64,000 bases of DNA from Allobosea sp. BH3 (GTDB lineage: Bacteria > Pseudomonadota > Alphaproteobacteria > Rhizobiales > Beijerinckiaceae), in contig NZ_JAIMCA010000002.1 of assembly GCF_025499465.1 (NCBI RefSeq), forward strand, positions 558,001-622,000, given 5' to 3'. Below are positions 25,129 through 36,851 of the stretch, piece after piece; position 1 is the stretch's first letter; every line of letters starts with the position of its first letter. The notes beneath the pieces were generated by a model. That model made no database searches. It was given only the letters and a program-made list of their open reading frames with translations, and was not told the DNA's origin. The position numbers were made by a program, and so were the translations under genes.

Positions 25129-26052
25129 TTAGCGCTCAGCCAAACCTTCGTCGAAACGCTCCCAATGGGGTGGTTGGCCAAAAGCTTGACGAAGGCAGTC
25201 GGCGAAGGCGCGCAGCTTGGCCGACGGGCGGCGGCCTTCGGGATGCGCGAGATAGATGAACTCCGGCTCCGGCTGGACGCCGATGTCGACGATACGGAGC
25301 CGGCCGCTGCCGATGTCGGCTCCGGCGATGAACAGCGGCAGCAGGGCGATGCCGAGCCCGGCCAGAGCCGCATCCCGCATCATGTCGCCGTTGTTGACGC
25401 GCAGGCTGGGACGCCCGCGGACGCTGACCATGCCTTCCGAACCATGAAAGCGCCAGTCGCCGCTGCCCCGGTTGGTGTAAAAGATGCCGCTATGGCCATC
25501 GAGTGCGCTAAGCGAGTCCGGGCTGCCGTGCCGCTCCAGATAATCTGGCGATGCGACGAGCACCCTGCGGCTCGGGGCCAGAGTCCAGGCGACGAGGCGT
25601 GAATCCGCGATCGGCCCGTGACGCAGCACAGCGTCATAGCTGTCGGCGCCGGCCTCGACCCGGCGGTCGTCGAGGTCGAGCGTCAGCGCGATCTCGGGAT
25701 GCCGCGCGAGGAACGGATAGATTGCGGGGCCAAGATGCATCCGCCCGAAAGTGACGGGCGCCGAGATCACCAGCGGCCCGGCCAGCGCGCCGCGCCGCTC
25801 GGCCATGTCGGCTGCGGCTTCCGTGACCTCTCGGGTGATGCGTGTGGCACGTTCGAGAAAAGCCATGCCGTCCTCGGTCAATGTCAGCCGGCGGGCGCTG
25901 CGGTGCACGAGCGTTGCACCGAGGCTGCGCTCCAATTCGATCAGTCGATCGCTGACCACGGATTTCGACAGGCGCAATCGGCGGGCGGCCTCGCTCAGCG
26001 AGCCGGCTTCCGCGATCGCGACGAAGGTGGCGATGCCGTCGAGCTTCAACAT
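25129..26052 (-). CDS. LysR-family transcriptional regulator
   Basis: A 307-residue LysR protein (LDGIATFVAIAEAGSLSEAARRL and VVSDRLIELERSLGATLVHR form the DNA-binding helix-turn-helix). The effector domain follows to the end. The subgroup looks like those that act on small redox or hydrolase genes. It diverges from an exported alpha/beta hydrolase gene across 138 bases that contain inverted repeats at 26053-26059/26097-26103 and 26114-26123, so it probably regulates that gene and itself. Confidence 0.9.
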   Translation of the reverse strand: MLKLDGIATFVAIAEAGSLSEAARRLRLSKSVVSDRLIELERSLGATLVHRSARRLTLTEDGMAFLERATRITREVTEAAADMAERRGALAGPLVISAPVTFGRMHLGPAIYPFLARHPEIALTLDLDDRRVEAGADSYDAVLRHGPIADSRLVAWTLAPSRRVLVASPDYLERHGSPDSLSALDGHSGIFYTNRGSGDWRFHGSEGMVSVRGRPSLRVNNGDMMRDAALAGLGIALLPLFIAGADIGSGRLRIVDIGVQPEPEFIYLAHPEGRRPSAKLRAFADCLRQAFGQPPHWERFDEGLAER

Positions 26053-26123
26053 CGTTCGGTTTTTCCGGAGCTGAGTTCCGCCGATGCGACGCTAATCCGA
26101 ACGCAAGCGCAATGCTACGTAGC
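26053..26123. promoter_or_regulatory. Divergent LysR/hydrolase promoter region with inverted repeats
   Basis: CGTTCGG (26053-26059) is the exact reverse complement of CCGAACG (26097-26103), and GCTACGTAGC (26114-26123) is a perfect 10-bp palindrome. ACGCTA occurs in both orientations. The layout suits a LysR-type operator. Confidence 0.4.
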
Positions 26124-26190
26124 GTCATGCCAACGGGGCTGACAGCGACGGTCATTGACGACCGCCCTCCCGACCGGCAGGAGATAGACC

Positions 26191-27108
26191 ATGTTGAAAA
26201 TCGCCTTGGCGATTGGAGCGCTCGCCTTCGCAGCACCAGCGGCCGCGCAGGTGCCGGACTTCCCGCCCTCATTCAAGACGCAGGAGATCACCACCAACGG
26301 CGCGACGATCCATGTCCGCGTCGGCGGCCAGGGGCCGGCGGTGGTGCTGCTGCACGGCTATGGCGAGACCGGCGACATGTGGGCGCCGATGGCGGCCGAC
26401 CTGGCTCGAGATTACACCGTGGTGGTGCCGGACCTGCGCGGACTCGGCCTCTCGTCCAAGCCAGCCTCCGGCTTCGACAAGAAGACGCAGGCCGGGGATG
26501 TCGCAGGCGTGCTCGATGCCCTCAAGATCGAGCGGGCCGACCTGGTGACGCATGATATCGGCAACATGGTCGGCTTCGCCTTTGCCGCGCAGCATCCCCG
26601 TCGGGTCGGCCGCTTCGCTCTGATCGACGCCCCGGTCCCCGGTGTCGGTCCCTGGGAGGAAATCCTGAAAAACCCGCTGCTCTGGCATTTCCGCTTTGGC
26701 GGGCCGGATATGGAGCGGCTGGTCGCGGGGCGCGAGCGCATCTACCTCGACCGCTTCTGGAACGAGTTCTCGGCGACGCCGGCTCGCTTCAGTGAAGCCT
26801 CGCGCGAGCACTATGCCAAGCTCTACGCGCTGCCAGGCGCGATGCATTCCGGCTTCGCCCAGTTCGCCGCCTTCGACCAGGACGCAATCGACAACCGCGC
26901 CTATCTGGCGGCCGGCGGCAAGCTTGACATGCCGGTGTTTGCGATCGGCGGTGAGAAGTCGTTCGGCACCGCGATGGCGGCCGTGATGCGGGCTGCCGCG
27001 ACCGACGTGACCGAGGGCGTCATCCCCGACTCCGGGCACTGGATCATGGAAGAGAACCCCACGGCTACCGTCGTCATGGTACGGGCCTTTCTCGATAAGG
27101 GACGATAG
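26191..27108 (+). CDS. Exported alpha/beta hydrolase (epoxide hydrolase/dehalogenase-like)
   Basis: A 305-residue protein with a signal peptide (MLKIALAIGALAFAAPAAAQ, cleavage near residue 20) and an alpha/beta-hydrolase fold. The oxyanion region is LLHGYGETGDMW. The nucleophile elbow is VTHDIGNMVG, giving an Asp (Asp122) nucleophile as in epoxide hydrolases and haloalkane/haloacetate dehalogenases rather than the Ser of esterases. The C-terminal His lies in DSGHWIMEE. It would act in the periplasm. A perfect 12-bp hairpin follows. The neighbouring divergent LysR probably controls it. Confidence 0.88.
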   Translation: MLKIALAIGALAFAAPAAAQVPDFPPSFKTQEITTNGATIHVRVGGQGPAVVLLHGYGETGDMWAPMAADLARDYTVVVPDLRGLGLSSKPASGFDKKTQAGDVAGVLDALKIERADLVTHDIGNMVGFAFAAQHPRRVGRFALIDAPVPGVGPWEEILKNPLLWHFRFGGPDMERLVAGRERIYLDRFWNEFSATPARFSEASREHYAKLYALPGAMHSGFAQFAAFDQDAIDNRAYLAAGGKLDMPVFAIGGEKSFGTAMAAVMRAAATDVTEGVIPDSGHWIMEENPTATVVMVRAFLDKGR

Positions 27109-27118
27109 TCGCGCCACT

Positions 27119-27147
27119 CCGGGGCGGTTCGATCGGAACCGCCCCGG
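27119..27147 (+). terminator. Terminator after the alpha/beta hydrolase gene
   Basis: CCGGGGCGGTTC and GAACCGCCCCGG pair perfectly over 12 bp around GATCG, ten bases after the stop codon. There is no long U-run. Confidence 0.75.
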
Positions 27148-27386
27148 GATGTGCGGGAGCCGATTGCGGGACACCTGCTCACGAGGAGCGTCTGTCGTGT
27201 TGATGAGCTGGGCGCGGCTGACTCATTTAGGTGGACCTCCCAAGAAGAGTCCTCAGACCATCACCCTATGTCGAAAAAATTCAGCATGAAGAGTGAAGTC
27301 AGTGCGTGTCGGATTTGGCCCATCGCGCACGGCGCCTTCGTTCTGCACTTAACGGCATCGAAAGCTTCTCGTCTTATCTGGGCGTC

Positions 27387-29108
27387 ATGTCTTGGGGTGG
27401 CTTTCGCGATAGTATTCTAGCGGCCTTGCTGCTTCTAGCGGGGCTTGCGCATCTTGGTCCGGAATCGGCTAGCGCGGCTGACTACACCGACATTCGCAGC
27501 TCCTGCTGGGCGTCTGGCAGCATCTCGGAAGAGGTGGTCACCATAGCTCGGTCAGCCGAGCGATGGCACTGTGCGGATCAAACGTTTTCCATTGCTGCGG
27601 AGCGGGTCCTGCTTCGTTTCGAACTGGGCGCCGACGATAGCCCTCCCCGATATTTTCTCTCAAGGCGGAGCGCACTCAAGGGGGTGCACCTGCTTGCGAT
27701 CGACCAGGACGGCGCAGTTCGGCAAACCTTCGTCGCCGCGGCTGCCTTGGCCAGTTCAATGGTTGGCGGGTACTTCAAGGCTTCCCTGCCGGAAGTGACA
27801 CACGCGACACGGCAGATCGTCGTCGCAATTGATCTGCCTAGCCACCGAATGACCCTGGAGAGGGCACATTTGACGTCGATCGATGCCGGCAGCGACATGG
27901 AGGACTTGCGTCTCCTGCTGATTGTAGCGGGGCTTGCAGGGATGCTCCTCATGCCCTTGCTCTTCAATGCGGCATTCTATCGGATCCTGCGTGAGCCTTT
28001 CGTCCTCTGGCACTCGGCCCTCACGCTGTCGCTCCTGATGACCATCCTGGTTTCATCGGGGCTCTCGGTTGCATTTTTCGATCCGCCTGCGATGACGCTG
28101 AGCTGGATGACGACCTTGATCTTCGGGATCACCGTCGCGTCCGGAGCTATGTTCACCTACAGCTTTATCGAACCAGGTCTGATGCATCCGGTTCTTCGGC
28201 GGCTTCTGCCTTATTGTGCGGCATGGGCAATATTCCTGGCCACGTTTCATGCGGCGTTTCCTTTCGTTGCCCGGCCCATACAATCCAGCGCATACACGGC
28301 GGCTTTTGCGCCGATCCTCGCCGTATTCTTGTTCTCGATGGTCGATGCATTACGCCGCGGAAGCCGCGCCGCGAAGTTTCAGGCTATTGGATACTCGCCA
28401 TTGGTGCTGGTTGGGCTGACCCGTCTGGTGAGTGGGGTTATTCCTTGGCTCCACAATGCCGATGCCATGCTTATGTTTTACATCGGCTGTCTGTGCGAAG
28501 TACTCTTCACAACGCTTGGCGTGGCTGACCGCTTCGTGACCATCAAGCGCGAGCGAGATCGCGCACGCACCGAAGCCGATTTGCTTGAACGGCTTTCCGA
28601 AGCAGACCCGTTGACGGGCTTGCTCAACCGGCGAGCCATCGAGAGACAGTTTGAACAGCTTCGGGCGGAAGGCTTCGCCACGCTGGCCGTGATTGACCTC
28701 GATCACTTCAAAGCCATCAACGACGCAAACGGGCATTTGGTCGGAGATGCGGTGCTCAAGGCCGTGGCCAAAGCCCTGCAGGCCGACCTGAACATTCTGG
28801 CATACCGCTTCGGCGGCGAAGAATTCATGCTCCTGCTACGTGGCGAGGACCCTGGCATCCAGGCCGAGCGGCGGCGAAAAGCGATTCCCGCAATTGTGGC
28901 CAATGCAGTCGCAGGTCTCCAACGACCTGTAACCGCCAGCATGGGTGTCGCGGAGCTTCGTGACGATGAGAGTTTTGCCAGTCTCTATGAAAGGGCCGAC
29001 AAACTGCTCTACGAAGCCAAAAGCGCGGGACGAAATCAAACCCGGAGCGCCATCAGGTCGATGGAGACGCAGGGGGGCTTGCCGAACGAATGCGCACTGG
29101 TTGCATAG
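27387..29108 (+). CDS. Membrane-bound diguanylate cyclase with a 7TM sensor
   Basis: A 573-residue protein from the ATG at 27387. The N-terminus (SILAALLLLAGLAHLGPESASA) is a signal peptide, then comes an extracytoplasmic domain of about 140 residues, seven hydrophobic segments in the style of 7TMR-DISM sensors (about residues 175-375), a short linker helix and a GGDEF domain. The active motif is intact (YRFGGEEFMLL), with LTGLLNRRAIE and DLDHFKAINDANGH before it, so it should make cyclic di-GMP. No EAL domain is present. A GTG at 27306 would add 27 residues. Base composition is slightly less GC-rich than in its neighbours. It is monocistronic. Confidence 0.88.
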   Translation: MSWGGFRDSILAALLLLAGLAHLGPESASAADYTDIRSSCWASGSISEEVVTIARSAERWHCADQTFSIAAERVLLRFELGADDSPPRYFLSRRSALKGVHLLAIDQDGAVRQTFVAAAALASSMVGGYFKASLPEVTHATRQIVVAIDLPSHRMTLERAHLTSIDAGSDMEDLRLLLIVAGLAGMLLMPLLFNAAFYRILREPFVLWHSALTLSLLMTILVSSGLSVAFFDPPAMTLSWMTTLIFGITVASGAMFTYSFIEPGLMHPVLRRLLPYCAAWAIFLATFHAAFPFVARPIQSSAYTAAFAPILAVFLFSMVDALRRGSRAAKFQAIGYSPLVLVGLTRLVSGVIPWLHNADAMLMFYIGCLCEVLFTTLGVADRFVTIKRERDRARTEADLLERLSEADPLTGLLNRRAIERQFEQLRAEGFATLAVIDLDHFKAINDANGHLVGDAVLKAVAKALQADLNILAYRFGGEEFMLLLRGEDPGIQAERRRKAIPAIVANAVAGLQRPVTASMGVAELRDDESFASLYERADKLLYEAKSAGRNQTRSAIRSMETQGGLPNECALVA

Positions 29109-29398
29109 GCAGAAGAGTGTAACCGCAGAGCCTGGATCCCTCTGTTCAGTTCATCGACGACGTCGCGACCGACAAGGCGCTCTGCAGGCGGGAATGTCCG
29201 CTCTTTGGCAGGCATCTGATGTCCGCACATGGCGCGTTCTCGCCGGGCAACCTCATCTGGCCCGATTGCCGTAGTCCAAGGCTGCGCGAAGGTCAGTCGT
29301 GACCGCGAGGCGCCTCTGTACATTGCGCGCGGCCACTCGGCGGGAAAGGGGGCCTGCCGAGCGGCTGAAATATCGGAACTACGGAACAATTCTCATGT
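29109..29398. other. Intergenic region between convergent genes
   Basis: About 290 bases between the diguanylate cyclase and the fused ABC protein. I find no credible gene and no strong hairpin. Confidence 0.4.
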
Positions 29399-32139
<2,741 letters not shown>

Positions 32140-32143
<4 letters not shown>

Positions 32144-33093
32144 GACATGCGCACCTGCGGATCGAGCGCGGAATAGAGAAGGTCGACGACGAGGTTGAGC
32201 AGGATGAACAGCGTCGCGGTGACGAGCACCACGCCCTGGACCTCGGGATAGTCGCGGTGCTCAACCGCTCTGACGAGGAAGCCGCTCATGCCCGGCCAGT
32301 TAAAGATGAACTCGATGAGCACGGTCCCGCCGAGCATCGAGCCCATCTGCAGGCCGGTGACGGTCAGGACGGGCCCGAGCGCGTTGCGCACCACATGCCG
32401 GCGCAGGACGCGCGGCTCGCGCAGTCCCTTCGCCCGCGCCGTCCGCACCCAATCCTGCTGGAGCACGTCGAGCACGGTCGAGCGGGTCATGCGGATGATG
32501 ATCGCGGACAGGCCGACGGCGACGGCGCTCGCCGGCATCAGCAGCAGCGTGAGATGCATCGTCGGAGACTGGCTGAACGGCACATAACCGCCGGCCGGGG
32601 CGATGCGCAGCAGGAGTGCGAAGACCAGGATGAACAAGGTGCCGAGCACGAAGGTCGGCACGGACAGGGCAAGGCTCGTTGCCGTGCCGAGCACCCGGTC
32701 GATGCCGCTGCCCCGGTTCCGCGCAGCGAGAACGCCGAGGGGGATTCCCACGAGCAGGGAGAGCGCCGTCGCCGCCGCGATCAGTTCGAGCGTGCGCGGC
32801 AGGCGCTGCGCGATGTTGTTCACGACAGGCTCGTTGTCGAGGAAGCTCCTGCCGAGATCGCCGCGCGCCAGGCGCGACAGATAGCTCGCATATTGCTCCG
32901 CCAGCGGACGATCGAGGCCGAGGCGCGAGCGCAATTCGGCCGCGACGGCGGGATCGGGCTTGCCGCCGTCGGCCGCCAGCATGACCTCAACCGGATCGCC
33001 CGGCACGACATGCAGGATCATGAACACGGCGGTGGCCACCAGGAAGATCATCACGGCGGCCACCGCGCATCTTTTCACTATGTAAGCGAGCAT
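32140..33093 (-). CDS. Peptide-type ABC transporter permease (DppB-like)
   Basis: A 317-residue inner-membrane permease with six predicted membrane spans. It starts MLAYIVKRCAVAAVMIFLVATAVF-like (typical DppB N-terminus with VPGDPVEVML), and its EAA loop is VLQQDWVRTARAKGL. It would pair with the permease part of the fused protein, whose start overlaps its stop by four bases. The binding-protein gene lies 26 bases upstream. Confidence 0.92.
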
Positions 33094-33119
33094 GATGTAG
33101 CTCTGTGCCTCCCGCCCGC

Positions 33120-34691
33120 TCAGCCGATCGAGGCGGTGTCGAAGGCCATGCCGACCTGGTTGTTCATCTGGTCCGAGAGGACCTTGAAGCCCTTGACCCG
33201 GTCGCTCACGCCCCAGCCCTGCGCCCGGAAATTGAGGAAGGTGACGGGGACGCTGTCGCTGACGGCTCGCTGCAGATCGGCATAGATCTTCACACGAGCG
33301 CCGGTATCGCTTTCGTGGCGCCCCTTGGTCAGCAGCGCGTCGAGCTTCGGATCCGACAGGCCGAAGGAACGGCGATAGGAATCGGAGCCGGAGCCGAAGA
33401 AGGCGGTCAGATCGTCGGGGTCGCCGAGGTCGGGCCCGCCGCCGTTGATGGCGAAATGGTAGCGCCCTTCATTGCCCTGGCTGACGCGCACGCCCCACTC
33501 GGGCAAGGCGAGCTTCACCTGCATGCCGACGGCGGCCAGGTGCTGCTGCATGATCTCGGCGATGTCCTTGTGGAAGCCGTAGGTGCTGGTCGCCAGCAGC
33601 GTCGCCTGCACGTTCTGGGCGCCCGCTTCCTTCAGCAAGCTCCTGGCGCGGCCGGGATCATAAGGCCAGAGATGCTCCAGCTCGGCGACGGCATAGGGAG
33701 AGCCGGCCGGTAGCGGCACGCCGTCGAGGAGCTTGCCCGCTCCGAAGAAGGCCGCGCTGATGATGTCCTCGCGCTTGACGGCATGAGCCACGGCCCGCCG
33801 GACCCTCGGATCGGTGAACGGGCCTTCCTTCAGGTTGAAGACCACGTACATGAAGGAGCCGAGCGAATGTTGGAGGGTCAGGCCCTTCGTTTGCGACACG
33901 CGCTTCATGCTCTGCCACGGCACGTATTCGATGATGTCGACATCGCCGGCAGTCAGGGCGGCGATCCGCAGGCTGTCGTCGGGATAGGCGACGAAGCGGA
34001 CGGTCTCCGTTGCGGGCTGGCCGGGCCTGTAGAAATCGGCCCGCGCCTTGAAGGTGAGCGAGACGCCTTTCTCGGAACTCTCCAACCTGTAGGGGCCTGC
34101 GCCGATCATCGCATCGGGATTGTCCATCTTCCTGGCGAAGACGATCGGCGCCATCTGGCCCGCCAGCGCCAGGATGAAGGACGGCGTCGGCTGCTTGAGC
34201 ACGATGCGGACGGTCTTGGCGTCCTCGACCGCGATCGTCTCGACGGCCTGGAAGGCTTGCCGGACATAGGCCGTGGACTTCTCGCCGCGGATTGCATCGA
34301 ACGAGGCCTTGACGTCCTCGGCGGTCACCGGCTCGCCGTTCTGGAACGTGGCGTTGGCGCGCAGCTTGAACCGATAGGTCCGGGGATCGAGCTGTTCCCA
34401 GGATTCGGCCAGTTCCGGCTGCACAGCCCCCTTCTCGTCGAAACAGAGGAGGCCGCGGAACATCAGGGCCTTGACCGTCACCGCGGCCTGGCCCGACCAG
34501 TCGAAGGGCCGCAGGTTAGGCGGATAGGCCGACAGGGCATAGGTGATCGTGCCCGGGGCTGCCGCGTTGGCGGATTTGGACAAGACCGTGGGAACGAGCA
34601 GGCCCGCGCCGATCGCGGCACTTGCTTGCAGGAATTGACGGCGGTCCCGCGAGAAAGACCGATCGCCCGACATGTTTCGATTCTTCGCCAT
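33120..34691 (-). CDS. Peptide-type ABC transporter substrate-binding protein (family 5)
   Basis: A 523-residue periplasmic binding protein of the DppA/OppA family. The N-terminus SFSRDRRQFLQASAAIGAGL has a twin-arginine motif (RRQFLQ), so Tat export is likely, with cleavage near KSANAA. The mature part has the family pattern YALSAYPPNLRPFDWSG, LAESWEQLDPRTYRFKLR and FQNGEPVTAEDVKASFD. It is the first gene of a three-gene transport operon. A motif shared with the LysR promoter lies 238 bases upstream (34929-34944). Confidence 0.92.
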   Translation of the reverse strand: MAKNRNMSGDRSFSRDRRQFLQASAAIGAGLLVPTVLSKSANAAAPGTITYALSAYPPNLRPFDWSGQAAVTVKALMFRGLLCFDEKGAVQPELAESWEQLDPRTYRFKLRANATFQNGEPVTAEDVKASFDAIRGEKSTAYVRQAFQAVETIAVEDAKTVRIVLKQPTPSFILALAGQMAPIVFARKMDNPDAMIGAGPYRLESSEKGVSLTFKARADFYRPGQPATETVRFVAYPDDSLRIAALTAGDVDIIEYVPWQSMKRVSQTKGLTLQHSLGSFMYVVFNLKEGPFTDPRVRRAVAHAVKREDIISAAFFGAGKLLDGVPLPAGSPYAVAELEHLWPYDPGRARSLLKEAGAQNVQATLLATSTYGFHKDIAEIMQQHLAAVGMQVKLALPEWGVRVSQGNEGRYHFAINGGGPDLGDPDDLTAFFGSGSDSYRRSFGLSDPKLDALLTKGRHESDTGARVKIYADLQRAVSDSVPVTFLNFRAQGWGVSDRVKGFKVLSDQMNNQVGMAFDTASIG

Positions 34692-35077
34692 ATCCCTCTC
34701 CGTTTATTTTTCTGGAATTGCGGAGCCGCTGAGCTTCAGAGGCCGTCATTCCCTTGCAGATGAGCCGTCTTCGGCTCCGGCCGATATCGGCGGCGCTCTT
34801 GTGCGAGGCTCACCTTCGCGAGGCTCGGCTGCCGTGCCGCCCTCAAGCGTTTTGCCGAACGGCCCGGCAGCCTCGATCTAGACTCCCGATCCCAATCCAT
34901 AAGTCCAAGTCGAAATTTCTTAGCTCGTATTCCTCAAGTTATGGATTTTACGAGGCAGCGGAGCCCGCCGACTGTGAGCGCCAGAGCGCTCAAGCCTTGA
35001 GCCGCGGCATGAACGGGTGGGTCTCGTGGGGTTCGGCCGAAGCCCAGGACCGCTGCGAGGTTTATCGCGGCGACCGG
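34692..35077. promoter_or_regulatory. Promoter region of the peptide-type ABC operon
   Basis: A 386-base gap between hyuB and the binding-protein gene, on the same strand, with an AT-rich core around 34895-34950. It holds ATTCCTCAAGTTATGG at 34929-34944, which matches the LysR-gene leader at 41971-41986 in 13 of 16 positions, and CCATAA/TTATGG arms about 30 bases apart. No gene is visible. Confidence 0.5.
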
Positions 35078-36841
35078 CTAGGCTGCCGAGCGCCTCCGCC
35101 CCTCGCGAAGCAGCGTCAGCGCCTCGTCGACCAGCCTGTCGCCATAGCCGGCGCGGGCATAGTCTTCGGTGATGATGTCGTTGAGCAGATCGCCTGCGAT
35201 CAGCGCGACCGGTCGCTCGGCGGGATTGCCGAAGCCACCGCCGCCAGGCGTCGCGATACGGACCGTCTCGCCGGCATCGATGAGGAGCTGGGCGACCTTC
35301 GAGGGCAAGGCCTGCTCGCGGCCGGTTCCAGGGTTGCGGGTGACGTAGCCCACGCCGCCGGTCCCGCCGCCCTCCGCGCCGGGCGCGCCGGCCTTGTGCC
35401 GATCCGAGCGCGCTTCGAGATTGGTCCTGTCGTGCAGTGCCCGCACTGTGCGGGCGATGCCCATGCCGCCACGCCAGCGGCCGCAGCCGGCGGAATCCCG
35501 CACCAGCGTGTATTCCTCGACATGCAGCGGGAATTCGTTCTCCATCGCCTCGGTCGGGAGATTGAGCGAATTGGTGACATGGACATGGATGCCGTCCATG
35601 CCGTCGCCGTCGCAGCGCGCGCCCCCGCCGCCGCCGACCGTCTCGCCGCAGATATAGAAGCTGCCGTTCTCGGGGCGGTGGCCGGAGAAGCCGAAGGAAG
35701 GCAGCACGTCATAGGCCGAGGCGATCCGCGTGCCCGGATCGACCAGCGGCTGGAAGGCGCCGAAGATCGCCCCCGCCAGACGCTGGCAGGCGATGGTGCG
35801 CGAGCCCACCGGCGCAGGCGAGCGCGGATTGACGATGGTGCCTTCCGGCGCCCGCAGCACGATCGAATCCATCATGCCGGAATTCGCCATGAGCTCGGGA
35901 TCGAGCAGCGCCTTGACGCAGTAATAGGCCGTGGCCCTGAGCGCGTTCTCGGCGATGTTGATCGCGCCGCGCGCCTCCGGCCCGCTCCCGGTGAAATCGA
36001 TCACGAGCTTGCCGCCCTCGACGCTGACGGCAGCGCAAAGCGGCACCATCTCGCCATCCGGCAATCCGTCATCGTCGAGCCAGGCGGTGAAGCGGCTGGA
36101 AGCACCTTCCGCCAGCCCGGCGATGCGCAGGTCCAGCCGCCGCTTGGTGTAGTCGAGCAGGTCGCGGATGCGCGCCTTGAAACCGTCGGCGCCCATGCGG
36201 CGCACCAGCTCCAGCGCAGCACCGGAGCCGCGCTCGTTGGTGGCGATCTGGACGCGCAGGTCGAGCACGCGCTCTTCCGGCAGGCGCGAGTTCAGCGCGA
36301 TCAGGTTCAGAAGATCCTCGTCGACCTTGCCGTCGCGGCAGACCCGCATCACCGGGATGCGCAGGCCCTCCTCGAAGATCGAGCGTGCGGTTGGCGAGGT
36401 CGAGCCCGGAACGGCGCCGCCGACATCGGTGTGGTGGCCGATATTGACGACGAAGGCGATCAGGTCCTCGCCCTGGAACACCGGGGTCGCGACCGAAATG
36501 TCGGGCAGATGGGTGCCGCCGGCAGCGTAGGGGTCGTTGGAGATGAAGGCGTCGCCGGGGCGGATCTCCGCGCGCGGATAGCGCTTGAGCAACCCTTCGA
36601 CCACGCCCATCAGCGAGCCGAGATGGATGGGGATATGCGTGCCCTGCGCGACCAGCCGGCCCTTGCCGTCGAACAGCCCGACCGAGAAGTCGCGGCGCTC
36701 CTTGATCTGCGCCGAGAAGGACGAGCGCATCATGTTGATCGCCATGGTCTCGGTGATCGAGAGCAGGCGGTTGGCGAAGACTTCCATCGCGATCGCGTCG
36801 AAACCGGCGATCGATCCCGTCGTTCTGTTCGGCATCGTCAT
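35078..36841 (-). CDS. Hydantoinase B/oxoprolinase family subunit
   Basis: A 587-residue HyuB-type subunit. Typical blocks are AIAMEVFANRLLSITETM at the start, DPYAAGGTHLPDISVATPVF, and near the end the glycine-rich TPGGGGFGNPAERP. With HyuA it forms ATP-dependent amidohydrolases that open 5-oxoproline, N-methylhydantoin or related lactam/ureide rings, or acetone/acetophenone carboxylase-type complexes. The gene follows hyuA after 10 bases. Which ring is the substrate cannot be read from the sequence; the neighbouring amino-acid-type dehydrogenase favours a cyclic amino-acid derivative. Confidence 0.92.
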   Translation of the reverse strand: MTMPNRTTGSIAGFDAIAMEVFANRLLSITETMAINMMRSSFSAQIKERRDFSVGLFDGKGRLVAQGTHIPIHLGSLMGVVEGLLKRYPRAEIRPGDAFISNDPYAAGGTHLPDISVATPVFQGEDLIAFVVNIGHHTDVGGAVPGSTSPTARSIFEEGLRIPVMRVCRDGKVDEDLLNLIALNSRLPEERVLDLRVQIATNERGSGAALELVRRMGADGFKARIRDLLDYTKRRLDLRIAGLAEGASSRFTAWLDDDGLPDGEMVPLCAAVSVEGGKLVIDFTGSGPEARGAINIAENALRATAYYCVKALLDPELMANSGMMDSIVLRAPEGTIVNPRSPAPVGSRTIACQRLAGAIFGAFQPLVDPGTRIASAYDVLPSFGFSGHRPENGSFYICGETVGGGGGARCDGDGMDGIHVHVTNSLNLPTEAMENEFPLHVEEYTLVRDSAGCGRWRGGMGIARTVRALHDRTNLEARSDRHKAGAPGAEGGGTGGVGYVTRNPGTGREQALPSKVAQLLIDAGETVRIATPGGGGFGNPAERPVALIAGDLLNDIITEDYARAGYGDRLVDEALTLLREGRRRSAA

Positions 36842-36851
36842 GGTCAGGTCC

